A DNA stretch of 64,000 nt from Achromobacter seleniivolatilans (GCF_030864005.1 NZ_CP132976.1:1178001-1242000), one strand, 5' to 3'; counted from the first letter of the stretch, positions 53,284 through 63,207 are shown. Translations and numbers: made by a program. The notes: generated from the letters alone by a model not told the origin.

Positions 53284-54252
53284 ATGATTTTGCGTTCTCT
53301 TTCCCGCCTGACATTTCTCCTATCGCTGACGTTTGCCGCCAGTGTGTCCCAAGCCGCCGGCTTTCAGCGGCTGAACCTGCCCATGGACCAGAACGGCCCA
53401 GGCTTGAGCGGCGCTGTCTGGTATCCGTGCGCGGCCGCCGCCAGCGAGATCAAGATAGGTCGAACAACGACTGCCGGCGCGCTGAACTGCGCTGTGACCG
53501 AAGGCGTTCATCCATTGATCGTGATATCCCACGGCGCCTCGGGTTCGTTTCTGAGCCATCACGACACGGCTGAAGCCTTGGCGGATGCTGGCTTTGTGGT
53601 GGCGGCGATCAACCATGTGGGCGACAACGCACAGGACCGCTCACGCCAAGGTTATTTATCGATTTTTTCGACCCGCCCGCGCGAAATGCGCCGCTTGATT
53701 GACTACATGACCAGCGCTTGGCCGCAGAAGGCACATGTGGACCCCGCCAAGATCGGCCTTTTTGGGTTTTCCCGTGGCGGGTATACCGGATTGGTGTTGG
53801 CGGGCGCGGTACCGGATTTCAAGGCGGGGCTCGCCATCTGCCAAGACTTGCAAGCCTTGCCCATGTGCCGCGATATCGCCAGCGGAAAGGTGCCGCAGCA
53901 GCCGTATCCACGCGACGACCGGATCAAGGCCGCCGTAATCGTGGACCCGTTAAATGCGTTCTCGGCCGAGTCGCTTGCAGCGGTGAGCATTCCCGTCCAG
54001 CTCTGGGCGTCCGAGCGGGGCGGCGACGGTGTTACGCCGGCGAGTGTGGCCGCCATAAGCAAAGCGCTGGGCGCGGCGCCAGAGGTTCACGTGGCCAAGG
54101 GCGCGGGTCACTTCGCGTTCCTGGCGCCGTGCTCCGCAGAGCAGGCCCAGGCGCTGCCGGACATCTGCCGCGACCAAGACGGCTTTGACCGGCAGCAGTT
54201 TCACCGGGACTTGAATGCCAAGGTGGTTGAGTACTTCAAGAACCAGCTCTGA
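53284..54252 (+). CDS. Secreted alpha/beta-hydrolase (dienelactone-hydrolase/PAF-AH-like)
   Basis: Exported hydrolase, 322 residues, signal peptide LRSLSRLTFLLSLTFAASVS ending in SQA. The catalytic Ser is in LFGFSRGGYTG, and a C-terminal His in KGAGHFAFLAP. The HGASGSFLSHHDTAEALADA block gives the oxyanion loop. The ATG at 53284 was chosen because it gives the signal peptide; a longer frame from 53212 is rejected. The substrate is unknown. Same strand as the previous two exported proteins (75 bp apart). Confidence 0.8.
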   Translation: MILRSLSRLTFLLSLTFAASVSQAAGFQRLNLPMDQNGPGLSGAVWYPCAAAASEIKIGRTTTAGALNCAVTEGVHPLIVISHGASGSFLSHHDTAEALADAGFVVAAINHVGDNAQDRSRQGYLSIFSTRPREMRRLIDYMTSAWPQKAHVDPAKIGLFGFSRGGYTGLVLAGAVPDFKAGLAICQDLQALPMCRDIASGKVPQQPYPRDDRIKAAVIVDPLNAFSAESLAAVSIPVQLWASERGGDGVTPASVAAISKALGAAPEVHVAKGAGHFAFLAPCSAEQAQALPDICRDQDGFDRQQFHRDLNAKVVEYFKNQL

Positions 54253-54290
54253 GCGCTGCTGGCCGGCGCGTTGAAATCCGATGCCGATGG

Positions 54291-55187
54291 TTACGCCATC
54301 ACCAGCGACCGGTGCACGCAAACGCCAGCCATCACGCCCGACGCGCTAGCCAGCGTGGCATTGCTCATGGGAATGGCGGCGTCGCCCGCCGCGTAGACGC
54401 CTGCCACCGTCGTCTGCCGGAATTCGTCCATGCGGATCAAGGGGCCTTGCGGGCCGTCAGTAAAAGCGCACCCGAGTTGCTGGGCCAGCGGGCTGGACAT
54501 GTGGGTCTTGCTGGCGACAAACAGCGCATTGACCGCCATGCGGCGCCCATCGGCCAGCTTGACGGCATCAATAGCGGGCGCGGCGCCCATCAGCTCGACG
54601 ACGGGCGTGCGTTCGATACGCACGCCGCGTTTATTTAGCAGCGCGGCTTGTTCGGCGTCAGGCTCGAACTCGCCTTGCGTGAAATACGTGGTGGGCCCCC
54701 AGTCTGGCAACAGCATCGCCTGGTGCGCCGACATGGGATGCGCAGCCAGCACCCCCAGCGGTCTGCCGGCCATCTCGTAGCCATGGCAGTAGGGGCAATG
54801 CAGAACCGTCACTCCCCATCGTTCCTGTAGGCCAGGCAGGGGCGGCAATTGATCGCGCAGGCCGGTCGCCAAGATCAGCCGTTTGCCTTCGACTCCCTGG
54901 CCGTTGGCCATCTCTACGTGCAGCAGTCCAGCATGGTGTCTGGCGCTTGCCGCAACACCATCCAGGAATTTAACGGTGGGATATTGAGCTAGCTGCGCAC
55001 GGGCTTGCTGCACGATTTCTGCGGGCGGTTTGCCGTCTTGCCCTAGAAATCCGTGCGAGTGCAGAGCGTAACGATTGCGGGGCAGGCCGCTGTCGATAAG
55101 CACAATGCGGCGCCGCGCACGTGCCAGTTGCATGGCGGCCGACAGGCCGGCAAAGCTGCCGCCCACGATGATGACGTCGTAAGTCAT
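54291..55187 (-). CDS. Thioredoxin-reductase-like NAD(P)/FAD oxidoreductase
   Basis: Flavoprotein of 298 residues. The FAD-binding motif GGSFAGLSAAMQLARA opens the chain, and the redox CXXC is in HCPYCHGYEMAGRP, as in thioredoxin-reductase-like proteins. The C-terminal FAD motif is AGVYAAGDAAIPM. It resembles the stand-alone type often annotated as NAD(P)/FAD-dependent oxidoreductase next to regulators; the electron acceptor is unknown. Convergent with the hydrolase gene. Confidence 0.87.
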   Translation of the reverse strand: MTYDVIIVGGSFAGLSAAMQLARARRRIVLIDSGLPRNRYALHSHGFLGQDGKPPAEIVQQARAQLAQYPTVKFLDGVAASARHHAGLLHVEMANGQGVEGKRLILATGLRDQLPPLPGLQERWGVTVLHCPYCHGYEMAGRPLGVLAAHPMSAHQAMLLPDWGPTTYFTQGEFEPDAEQAALLNKRGVRIERTPVVELMGAAPAIDAVKLADGRRMAVNALFVASKTHMSSPLAQQLGCAFTDGPQGPLIRMDEFRQTTVAGVYAAGDAAIPMSNATLASASGVMAGVCVHRSLVMA

Positions 55188-55383
55188 GGACCTGATTCCT
55201 CTTTCTCAGCTATCAAGATACTTTAAAGGTTGCATGATAGGGCAAACATCCAAACTCATGCAACTTGAAAAGATTCATATGTCGAGCACCGGTGGTTCGC
55301 CGCGGTTGTGCCGCAAGGGTGGCAGGACTAAGCTGACAGCCTGACCCGGCGCTCTCGCAAGCCCAGGCCGCAAAGGAGGCTGC

Positions 55384-56205
55384 ATGCAGCAAGGCTCTGA
55401 ACTTCAGGGACGTGTGGCGCTGGTGACCGGCGCGTCGTCCGGCATAGGGCGGGCCAGCGCCATCGCGCTGGCGGCGGCCGGTGCGCAAGTGGTGGTGAAT
55501 CACCGTGCGGCAGGAGATTCGCAGGCCAGGGCCGCGGCGGTGGTCGAAGAGATTCAACGCAGCGGCGGGCAAGCCGTGACGGCAGCGGCTGACATCAGCC
55601 GCGAGGATCACGTGGACCTGCTGTTCAAGGCTGTCATTGCGCACTACGGCAGGCTGGATATCCTGATCAACAACGCAGGTATAGAGCAACCCGCGCCTAT
55701 CGCGGACATGACGCTCGCCGACTGGCAGCGCGTGATCGACGTCAATCTGACAGGGCATTTTCTGTGCGCCCGGGCGGCCGCCAAACAGTTCACGTTGAAT
55801 CCCGCAAACCCCGCGCGGCAGGGGCTTGCCACCGGAAACATCATTTTCATCAGCTCGGTGCACGAGGTCATTCCCTGGGCCTTTCAGGTGAATTACGCGG
55901 CTTCCAAAGGCGGGATCGCGATGCTGATGAAGTCGCTGGCGCAGGAGCTGGGCCCCGCCAAAGTGCGCGTCAATTCCATCGCGCCCGGCGCGATACGCAC
56001 GCCAATCAATCAACCCGCCTGGGATACGCCCGACAGCCTGGCCAACCTGCTGAAACTGATTCCGTACGGACGTATTGGCGAACCCGAGGACGTGGCGCGT
56101 GCGGCCGTGTGGCTGGCCAGCGATGCGTCGGATTATGTGACGGGCACGACGCTTTTCGTGGATGGCGGCATGACGCTGTATCCCGAATTCCGTGGCGCGG
56201 GTTAG
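55384..56205 (+). CDS. SDR-family oxidoreductase (glucose 1-dehydrogenase-like)
   Basis: Short-chain dehydrogenase, 273 residues. The NAD(P) motif [10 protein letters not shown] is near residue 15, the NNAG motif follows, and the catalytic Ser-Tyr-Lys are in ISSVHEV and NYAASKGG. A good AAAGGAGG ribosome site. It resembles glucose 1-dehydrogenase/3-oxoacyl reductase-type SDRs and is followed by a GH15 gene 15 bp later, which suggests a role in sugar metabolism. The 196 bp upstream hold nothing recognisable. Confidence 0.88.
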   Translation: MQQGSELQGRVALVTGASSGIGRASAIALAAAGAQVVVNHRAAGDSQARAAAVVEEIQRSGGQAVTAAADISREDHVDLLFKAVIAHYGRLDILINNAGIEQPAPIADMTLADWQRVIDVNLTGHFLCARAAAKQFTLNPANPARQGLATGNIIFISSVHEVIPWAFQVNYAASKGGIAMLMKSLAQELGPAKVRVNSIAPGAIRTPINQPAWDTPDSLANLLKLIPYGRIGEPEDVARAAVWLASDASDYVTGTTLFVDGGMTLYPEFRGAG

Positions 56206-56220
56206 GGAATTGCCGCCTAT

Positions 56221-58041
56221 ATGTCTCAGCCGCTGGAAGACTATGGAGTGATCGGCAATATGCTGTCCGCCGCCTTGGTGGGGCGTGACGGCTCTATCGA
56301 TTGGCTTTGCTTGCCGCACTTTGATTCGCCCGCCTGTTTTGCGGCGTTGCTGGGCAATGAAAGCCATGGCCGTTGGCGCATCTGGCCGCGCTCGCGCCGC
56401 TGCGAGATTACGCGCCGTTATGTACCGGATACCGCTGTGCTGGAAACCCGGTACGAAACCAGCACGGGCGTCGCGTTCGTCTATGACTTCATGCCGCTTA
56501 GCGACAACGATGACCAGGTCGATGTGGTGCGTATCGTGCGGGGTGAATCCGGTCACGTGCAGATGAATATGGAGCTGCTGCTGCGCTTCAATTACGGGCA
56601 GGCAGTGCCCTGGGTGCGGCGGCGCGACTATGGGCTTAGCGCCATTGCGGGGCCCGACGCGGTGGAGCTGCACACGCCGGTCGAACTGGAAGGGCACGAC
56701 CTGACGACGACCGCGCGCTTCAATGTGCACGCGGGCAGCACGGTGCCATTCACGCTGTCGTATCACCGGTCTCACAAGACGCCGCACTTTGTGCAGGACC
56801 GCGTCGAAAGCATGGACCGCACGATCTCCTGGTGGCAGGAATGGGCCAAGCGCTGTCAATGGCCCGGCCCGGCCGATGCCCGGCGAGATGCGGTGTTGCG
56901 GTCGCTGATTACATTGAAATTGCTGACGTTTCAGCCGACGGGCGGGATTATCGCTGCGCCCACGATGTCATTGCCAGAGTCGCTGGGAGGCAGCCGCAAT
57001 TGGGACTACCGGCACTGCTGGCTGCGGGATTCGGCGCTGACCCTGTATGCCTTGCTGAATGCCGGCTATCGCGAAGAGGCGGAAGCATGGCGCCAGTGGC
57101 TGTTGCGGGCGGTAGCAGGGCACCCGGACCAGTTGCAGATCATGTATGGCATTGCAGGCGAACGCTGGTTGCCCGAGCTGGAAATCCCCTGGCTGCCTGG
57201 CTACGAGGGCAGCTTGCCCGTGCGCTGCGGCAACGGGGCGGCGGGGCAGTTGCAGTTGGATGTCTACGGCGAACTGATTGAAACGCTATACGCCGCACGC
57301 GTGGCGGATCTGTCACCTTTGGGCGAGGCATGGCGCTTGCAGAATGTGCTGTTGGAACCCTTGGAGGACCGTTGGCGTGAACTGGATCACGGTATCTGGG
57401 AAGTGCGCGGGCCGACTCGCGCGTTCACCCATTCGCGGCTGATGTGTTGGGTGGCGTTTGACCGGGCGGTGAAGTCGTGCGAACGGTTTGGCTTGCAAGG
57501 GCCGGTGCGCAAATGGCGCCGTCTGCGTGAGCAGATTCGCGCAGATATTTGCGAACATGGCTTTGACAAGGCGCGCGGAAGTTTTGTGCAGAGCTATGGC
57601 TCGCAGGCGCTGGACGCCAGTCTGCTTCTGATTCCGCAGGTGGGGTTTCTGCCTGCCAGTGACCCGCGTGTCGCCGCCACCGTCCAAGCGATTGAACGCG
57701 AGCTGCTGCAAGGCGGTTTGTTGATGCGCTATTCGCAAGACAAAACGGATGATGGCCTGCCGGGCGATGAAGGCGTGTTTCTGGCGTGCAGCTTCTGGCT
57801 GGCGGACGCGTATGTGCTGCAAGGCCGGCTGGATGACGCAGAGGAACTGTTCGAGCGCTTGTTAGCCTTGCGCAATGACCTGGGTTTGCTGGCCGAAGAA
57901 TACGACGTGGTCAGGGGCCGTCTGGTCGGCAATTTTCCGCAAGGGTTTTCGCATATCGGCCTGGTGAACACAGCCTACAACCTGAGCCGCGCTCGTGGTC
58001 CCGCGCAGCAACGCTCGGAACAGAACGGACTCAAGTCATAG
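56221..58041 (+). CDS. GH15-family glycoside hydrolase (glucoamylase/trehalase-like)
   Basis: Cytoplasmic protein of 606 residues without a signal peptide. The N-terminal beta-sandwich opens PLEDYGVIGNMLSAALVGRD, followed by the (alpha/alpha)6 barrel with NWDYRHCWLRDSALTLYALL. Candidate catalytic acids are in GIWEVRGPTRAF and LAEEYD. This GH15 type is known as trehalase or glucan-acting enzyme in bacteria. Cotranscription with the SDR is likely, the two perhaps generating and oxidising glucose (inference). Confidence 0.88.
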   Translation: MSQPLEDYGVIGNMLSAALVGRDGSIDWLCLPHFDSPACFAALLGNESHGRWRIWPRSRRCEITRRYVPDTAVLETRYETSTGVAFVYDFMPLSDNDDQVDVVRIVRGESGHVQMNMELLLRFNYGQAVPWVRRRDYGLSAIAGPDAVELHTPVELEGHDLTTTARFNVHAGSTVPFTLSYHRSHKTPHFVQDRVESMDRTISWWQEWAKRCQWPGPADARRDAVLRSLITLKLLTFQPTGGIIAAPTMSLPESLGGSRNWDYRHCWLRDSALTLYALLNAGYREEAEAWRQWLLRAVAGHPDQLQIMYGIAGERWLPELEIPWLPGYEGSLPVRCGNGAAGQLQLDVYGELIETLYAARVADLSPLGEAWRLQNVLLEPLEDRWRELDHGIWEVRGPTRAFTHSRLMCWVAFDRAVKSCERFGLQGPVRKWRRLREQIRADICEHGFDKARGSFVQSYGSQALDASLLLIPQVGFLPASDPRVAATVQAIERELLQGGLLMRYSQDKTDDGLPGDEGVFLACSFWLADAYVLQGRLDDAEELFERLLALRNDLGLLAEEYDVVRGRLVGNFPQGFSHIGLVNTAYNLSRARGPAQQRSEQNGLKS

Positions 58042-58055
58042 CGTGCGCAAGCGGT

Positions 58056-59183
58056 TTACAAGCCTCGTGCAATCACCAGCCGCTGGATGTCGCTGGTGCC
58101 TTCATAGATCTGGCACACCCGCACATCGCGGTAAATGCGTTCAACCGGAAAGTCCTTCAAATAGCCGTAGCCGCCCAGCGTCTGGATCGCAGCCGAACAA
58201 ACCTTTTCCGCCATTTCGGAGGCAAACAGTTTGGCCATCGATGCTTCGGTCAATGCGGGTCTGCCAGCTTCGCGCAATGCCGCGGCGTGCAGCACCATTT
58301 GCCGGGCCGCGTGGATCTGCGTAGCCATGTCGGCCAGCCTGAACGACACGGCCTGATGTTCCATGATGGGTTTGCCGAAAGCGACGCGGTCACGGGCGTA
58401 GTCACGCGCGCACTCAAAGGCGGCGCGTGCCATGCCCACTGACTGCGACGCAATGCCGATGCGGCCGCCTTCCAGGTTGCCCAGCGCAATCTTGTAGCCT
58501 TCACCTTCGGCGCCCAGCCGGTAGGCGGCAGGGATACGCATTTCTTCAAACGCGATCAGGCAAGTGTCCGATGCGTGCTGACCCAGTTTCTCTTCAACGC
58601 GCAGCACCTGATAACCCGGCGTGTCAGTGGGCACGATGAAAGCGGTAATGCCGCGTTTGCCGGCCTCGGGGTCAGTGACCGCGAACACGATCACGGTCTG
58701 GCCGCTTTTGCCCGACGTGATGAACTGTTTGGAGCCATTCAGGATGTAGTGGTCGCCATCGCGCCGTGCGCGGGTGAGCAGGCTGCTGGCATCAGAACCG
58801 GCTTGGGGTTCGGTCAGCGCAAAACCGCCGATGTGTTCGCCGGTAGCCAGGGGCCGCAAGAATTGGTCTTTCTGCGCGTCGGTGCCGAATTTCAAGATCG
58901 GCATGCAAGCCACCGAGTTGTGCACGCTCATGATGGTCGAACACGCGCCGTTGCCTGCTGCAATTTCTTCCAGCGCTACGGCGTAAGAAATATAGCCGCT
59001 GGCGTTGCCATCCCATTCTTCAGGCACAAGCATGCCGAAGAATCCCAGCTGCGCCATTTCCTGGATAGCGTCTGCGGGGTAGAGATGGTCACGGTCCCAG
59101 CGTTCTGAATGGGGCGCAAGCCGTTCTTGGGCGAACCGGCGCGCCATTTCCTGGATGCTTTGCTGCTCTTCGGTCAACAACAT
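58056..59183 (-). CDS. Acyl-CoA dehydrogenase
   Basis: FAD enzyme of 375 residues that makes the alpha,beta double bond in acyl-CoA. Start ATG at 59183 with AGGAG 8 nt upstream ([19 protein letters not shown]). Family blocks: [45 protein letters not shown] and [20 protein letters not shown] with [16 protein letters not shown] at the end, as in short/branched-chain enzymes. No electron-transfer flavoprotein gene is adjacent. Confidence 0.93.
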   Translation of the reverse strand: MLLTEEQQSIQEMARRFAQERLAPHSERWDRDHLYPADAIQEMAQLGFFGMLVPEEWDGNASGYISYAVALEEIAAGNGACSTIMSVHNSVACMPILKFGTDAQKDQFLRPLATGEHIGGFALTEPQAGSDASSLLTRARRDGDHYILNGSKQFITSGKSGQTVIVFAVTDPEAGKRGITAFIVPTDTPGYQVLRVEEKLGQHASDTCLIAFEEMRIPAAYRLGAEGEGYKIALGNLEGGRIGIASQSVGMARAAFECARDYARDRVAFGKPIMEHQAVSFRLADMATQIHAARQMVLHAAALREAGRPALTEASMAKLFASEMAEKVCSAAIQTLGGYGYLKDFPVERIYRDVRVCQIYEGTSDIQRLVIARGL

Positions 59184-59210
59184 CTTTTGTCTCCTGGCCA
59201 TGCGTGGGCG

Positions 59211-59240
59211 GGTTGGCGCGGGTTGGCGCGGGTAGGCGCT
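59211..59240. repeat. 10-bp tandem repeat in an intergenic region
   Basis: GGTTGGCGCG occurs twice in tandem (59211-59230), followed by a degenerate third copy (59231-59240), in the leader before the acyl-CoA dehydrogenase gene. Nothing else is recognised in this 189-bp gap. Confidence 0.6.
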
Positions 59241-59372
59241 ACATGCTTTGTTTTGCACTGCGCGCCTGGATGGCAGGCGCGGCTCGTCTTCGAGAATACA
59301 CCGCCAGTTGCCCGGATATCCAGGCGGCTGGAGGCGCGTTACGGTGAGCTCGGCCGGGCAGGGGCGCTGCCG

Positions 59373-61307
59373 CTACGCCTGGTCCAGCAATTCCTGCACG
59401 ATCCCTTGTGCGGGTTCTGTCAGGGGATGTTCGGATTGCAGTCTGGCAAGATGCGCATCGAATTCCGCCACCACGTCCGGCCGGATCTTTTTCATGGCGC
59501 GAACGGTTTGGGCCAGCAATAAACGGGCGTTGACGCTGTCAGGCATCTCCAGACACTGACGCAGATTGCCATCGATGATCTCGCGTTCACCATTCAATGC
59601 GCCGGGCCGGTTGGCGTCTGCGCTGTTGCAGCGGACCGCAAGCAATTGCTCCAGCCGCAGCAGATATCGGGGAAACGATGCTCCCTCGGGCACGCGGTAC
59701 GCGGCGGGCGGGGCCTGAACGGTGGCGCCTGCATCACGGCTTATCCATTGCAGCACGCTGTCCGCCAATGAGCTGACTGCTTGCGCTGGGTCCGCCATAG
59801 AAAATGATGCAGACTGTTCGCCGATACATGAGCCGTCTTCCATGCGCAGTACGCGAACCGTTGCCGTCCAGGGATCAGCCTTGGTGACCAGATGCGACAC
59901 CACCACATAGGCGCTGGGCTGTTCGCATTGCCGGGCGTGGTGGACGGCGTCTGCGTCCGGCCACGCGCTGCTGCTCAACACGAAGCCGGGATCGGGTTCG
60001 GCCAGCCAGGGCACGAGCGTTTGCGTGCGCAGGCCGCAACGTAGCGCCACCTGTTCGTTCAGGTACAAGGGCAGCGCGCGGCTCAGGCGGCCTGCGGGGT
60101 CTGCCAGTTGGCGTTGCGCGTGGTCTGCGGTTGAGCCAACGTCGGCCGAGCCGCCAAGGAAGGTGATCAGCGGACGGCCGGGCGGGATGGCTGGATATAG
60201 AACGGCGGCAGGCGACACGGGCGCCAGCCAGACCGGGCCGCGCCCCAGCAGCATCGAAAAACGCAGGGCCTCCGGTTGATCCACCACACCATCGCCAATG
60301 CGGGCCTGCGCCAATTCGCCATCCCAATACGCCAGGTTTTCCTTCCAGTCGGGACGGTTCTGCGCATACAGCTGGTTCAGAAGCCGCTGCGCATCGTCCA
60401 GCTGACCCAGATACATCAGCGCTTTGATCAGGTTGTTGCCGACTCGCATGCCGTGGGCCTGCACATCGAAATGCGGTCCGGCCAGTTGCAGAATTTCTTG
60501 AATCTGCCCGGCGTTGCCCAGGTCGCCGCTCATCTGCATCAACAGGTCTGCGGGCACGGGTTTGCCTGCGCGTGCCAGTGATTCCCGGTACAGCGCGATC
60601 GCGCCAGCGTAGTTGTGCGATCCCAGTTCGCCGCGTGCCAGCCATAGTTGCGCGCGCCAGCTGTGGGGCAGGGCGGCAACTTTGCGCATGGCGGTGACTC
60701 CCGCGACGTCACCCCCGTGGTCCTGGTGTATGGCCTGATACCAGCCCAAGCCGTTGTCCTGGTTCGGGTCCAGTTGCAGCGCGCGCCACAAGGTCTCCAG
60801 CGTCTTGGATTCATCGTCGCGTTCGGCATGGACCTTGGCCAGATTGGTCAGAACAATGCCGGTGTCCCCGTGCTGCGCGCAGTATGCAAGCAGGACTTTT
60901 TCACTGTCGTCCAAGCGGCCGACCTTCATGTAGACGATGGCTTGCAGCACGACAGCGCGTTCGCTGTTGGCGTCCAGCTCGACCAGACGTTCGGCCGGGC
61001 GGATCATCTCTTCGAAGAAATTGTCGTTAAGCGACTGGATGATCAGGCCGGCCAATTGCTCGGCGTCATTCCAGTTCTGTTCGATCGCGCCCAGCAGCAC
61101 GTTGTCGCGCCATTGTTCGCGTGTGACATAGATCTCGCGGCCATAGGCGTCGTAGGCGCGGATCAGGTTGGGGTTCTCGGCGGGATTCTGTTCGGTGACT
61201 GCGGCGGGCGCTGAGGCGAGCGCCGTAGCGGGAACGGGCGCGGCTTCTGCTGCCGAAGATGACTCCGCAGGTGGGGTCTTGCCAAACAGTTTCTTCAATA
61301 AGCTCAT
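59373..61307 (-). CDS. Large tetratricopeptide-repeat protein
   Basis: A 644-residue protein, apparently cytosolic. After an Ala/Pro-rich N-terminal stretch (residues 15-45) come several TPR-like helix pairs, for example RPAERLVELDANSERAVVLQ, SEKVLLAYCAQHGDTGIVLT and WRALQLDPNQDNGLGWYQAI. The C-terminal half has an unfamiliar domain (DPGFVLSSSAWPDADAVHHA). I cannot assign a specific partner. A start 12 bp earlier is also open. Confidence 0.78.
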   Translation of the reverse strand: MSLLKKLFGKTPPAESSSAAEAAPVPATALASAPAAVTEQNPAENPNLIRAYDAYGREIYVTREQWRDNVLLGAIEQNWNDAEQLAGLIIQSLNDNFFEEMIRPAERLVELDANSERAVVLQAIVYMKVGRLDDSEKVLLAYCAQHGDTGIVLTNLAKVHAERDDESKTLETLWRALQLDPNQDNGLGWYQAIHQDHGGDVAGVTAMRKVAALPHSWRAQLWLARGELGSHNYAGAIALYRESLARAGKPVPADLLMQMSGDLGNAGQIQEILQLAGPHFDVQAHGMRVGNNLIKALMYLGQLDDAQRLLNQLYAQNRPDWKENLAYWDGELAQARIGDGVVDQPEALRFSMLLGRGPVWLAPVSPAAVLYPAIPPGRPLITFLGGSADVGSTADHAQRQLADPAGRLSRALPLYLNEQVALRCGLRTQTLVPWLAEPDPGFVLSSSAWPDADAVHHARQCEQPSAYVVVSHLVTKADPWTATVRVLRMEDGSCIGEQSASFSMADPAQAVSSLADSVLQWISRDAGATVQAPPAAYRVPEGASFPRYLLRLEQLLAVRCNSADANRPGALNGEREIIDGNLRQCLEMPDSVNARLLLAQTVRAMKKIRPDVVAEFDAHLARLQSEHPLTEPAQGIVQELLDQA

Positions 61308-61393
61308 GCGTAGGGCCATGGTTCAGGCGTTGCGCCGGATGCGCTACATGATAAGGCAGCCGCTGTGACCTCGCCCGCCAAAGCATTGCAGTA

Positions 61394-61771
61394 TCAAGCT
61401 TGGCCCGGCGAACGTCGGCGTCGCTTTGCCCATACTGTGTAGACAACGATATTGCCCACGATCAGCAAAGCGGCCAGAACGATCTGCGTGGTTCGGGTGA
61501 TGCCGGCGGGATAGATGATGCCCAGCACGTAGTGTTCGATGAAACCGCCCGCATAGCCTTGCTGGCCGGCCTGTGTGCGCAGGGACACTTCCAGAGGCGT
61601 CAGCGGGCAGATCCAGCCCATACCTATCACCATGGCGCCCCATGCCAGCGCGGGCAGATGCCACCACGCGATGCGCGGTTTCCATAGTGTCAATAAGCCG
61701 CCAAACACCACGAAGGCGACGAAGAGGCCGTGCACGACAAGCACCAGGTCGGCAAGGATGCGATAGGTCAT
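61394..61771 (-). CDS. DUF2784 membrane protein
   Basis: A 125-residue inner-membrane protein with four hydrophobic helices (ILADLVLVVHGLFVAFVVFG, then HLPALAWGAMVIGMGW, and IVLAALLIVGNIVVYTVW), matching DUF2784 by its start MTYRILADLVLVVHGLF and the ICPLTPLEVSLR loop. The function of this family is unknown. It is upstream of the TPR gene on the same strand, 86 bp away. Confidence 0.87.
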   Translation of the reverse strand: MTYRILADLVLVVHGLFVAFVVFGGLLTLWKPRIAWWHLPALAWGAMVIGMGWICPLTPLEVSLRTQAGQQGYAGGFIEHYVLGIIYPAGITRTTQIVLAALLIVGNIVVYTVWAKRRRRSPGQA

Positions 61772-61915
61772 CGGAAAATCTCAGTGGGCTTACGTTGAAG
61801 CAGGATGCGCATTTAATCGTAAGCTGGCGCGCGTTGCGCGGGTCATTGGCAACAAAGCAAGACGCTTGATGACCGAATAGAATGCGGCGTCTAAATTGCT
61901 GATCAAGGACGGGCC

Positions 61916-62296
61916 ATGAGCCACACGATAGCAGCGCGCATTCAAGCCGCTGAAGAACAGTTGCGCCAGGCGATGCTGGCCTCGGACGTCGCGGCGCTGG
62001 AAGCCTTGCTGGACCCGGAGCTGTTGTTCACCAACCATATGGGCTGGACGTTTACGCGGGAAGACGATCTGGACGCCCATCGTTCAGGCATGTTGAAGAT
62101 TGTGGATCTGGATCTGTCCGAGCAATGCGTCCTGGTGCGCGGTGATTGCGCGGTGGTCTCGGTGCAGGCCCGTATTACCGGCCGCTATAACGGCGTGCCG
62201 TCCAACGGCACGTTCCGTTTCATGCGGACCTGGGCGCCGGATGAGGCTTCCGGCCAGTGGCGCGTGATTGCGGCAAGTTCGGTCATGGTGGTCTGA
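61916..62296 (+). CDS. NTF2-like (SnoaL/DUF4440) protein
   Basis: A 126-residue soluble protein of the NTF2-like fold: an N-terminal helix (AAEEQLRQAMLASDVAALEALLDPELL), then beta strands NHMGWTFTREDDL and GDCAVVSVQARITGRYNG, and an end WRVIAASSVMVV typical of DUF4440. It probably binds a small ligand; no activity is assigned. Convergent with the next gene. Confidence 0.83.
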   Translation: MSHTIAARIQAAEEQLRQAMLASDVAALEALLDPELLFTNHMGWTFTREDDLDAHRSGMLKIVDLDLSEQCVLVRGDCAVVSVQARITGRYNGVPSNGTFRFMRTWAPDEASGQWRVIAASSVMVV

Positions 62297-62311
62297 CGCG
62301 CGCCGCTGCCT

Positions 62312-62887
62312 TCAGACTTTCAGGTCGCGCAGGAGCTTGGTCAGTTCGGGCGCCGTCATCAGCGACACGCCTTGCGCCTTGGCATAGGCCCAGGCGTTGT
62401 CCGATACGTCGCCCAGCGCAATGTAGATCGCTTCGCGGGCGCCGCGTTTTTCTCGGGCGGCTTGCAGTTCGCGCAAGGGTTCGACGCCGACTCGGGCAGC
62501 CTTCCAGCGCTTGGCGCTCACTATGGCCACGTGGCGGTCCTTGGTCAACGCGAAATCAGCGCCCGGAATTTGCAGGCGCTGCACCTCACAGCCATCACGT
62601 TTGAAACCCGCTTCGACGGCGTTGGCGAAGTCGGCCCACGACATGGCGGCGGTGGCTTCGGCCACGGCTTGCACGCGTGTGCTGGAAGGCGCGCGCAACT
62701 GCTTGTATGCGGCCATGATCGAAATCACGGCGAACGGCACCGCCGCAAACACGCCCATCGCCGCGTAATCCAGCGGCAGGGCGGCGAAACCGCCCGCGCA
62801 CAACAGCACGGCCACGCCGGCGCTCATCCACCAGGGCGAGCGCAGCAGCACGGCAAAGATGGAGTTCTGGGACATCTTGAATTTCAT
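62312..62887 (-). CDS. Membrane-anchored Mrr-type restriction-endonuclease-fold protein
   Basis: A 191-residue protein. Two N-terminal helices (WWMSAGVAVLLCAGGFAA and MGVFAAVPFAVISIMAAY) precede a cytosolic endonuclease-like domain: MSWADFANAVEAGFKRDGCE, then the D-xK core GADFALTKDRHVAIVSAKRW, in which the usual (Q/E)xK is SAK. Such membrane-tethered members are common and not proven nucleases. It lies near an S4-domain gene (39 bp) on the same strand. Confidence 0.8.
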   Translation of the reverse strand: MKFKMSQNSIFAVLLRSPWWMSAGVAVLLCAGGFAALPLDYAAMGVFAAVPFAVISIMAAYKQLRAPSSTRVQAVAEATAAMSWADFANAVEAGFKRDGCEVQRLQIPGADFALTKDRHVAIVSAKRWKAARVGVEPLRELQAAREKRGAREAIYIALGDVSDNAWAYAKAQGVSLMTAPELTKLLRDLKV

Positions 62888-62926
62888 GGAGGCTCGCGGC
62901 GTTGCAGAGTGGAAGGGGCGTCGGCT

Positions 62927-63169
62927 TTATGCGTCGCCGGCGTTTTCGGCAGCGCGCACCACGATGCGCACATCGCCGCAGGTGACGATCTGGCCGCCAC
63001 GGATCTTCGCGGTCTTGCGGGTTTCAACCACGCCGCCGACGCTGACGTAGCCTTCGGCCACAAGCATCTTGCCCGCGCCGCCGCTGTCACATACGCCAGT
63101 GGCCTTCAACAGCTGGTTGATTTCAATATAGGGGCTGCCGTCGGCAAGCGTGAATTCGATTAGGGGCAT
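62927..63169 (-). CDS. S4-domain RNA-binding protein (YbcJ-like)
   Basis: An 80-residue single S4 domain: TLADGSPYIEINQLLKATGV, VAEGYVSVGGVVETRKTAKI and RGGQIVTCGDVRIVV. It resembles E. coli YbcJ, which binds RNA; targets are unknown. It ends 39 bp before the Mrr-like gene. Confidence 0.87.
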   Translation of the reverse strand: MPLIEFTLADGSPYIEINQLLKATGVCDSGGAGKMLVAEGYVSVGGVVETRKTAKIRGGQIVTCGDVRIVVRAAENAGDA

Positions 63170-63207
63170 GAGTCGTGCTGGGTCGGGGTTCAGAAGACGG
63201 GCGCCTG

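Noticed and set aside
55213-56859. 548-residue frame antisense to the SDR and GH15 genes
   Set aside because: Same shadow-frame composition; it spans two unrelated real genes and has no ribosome site.
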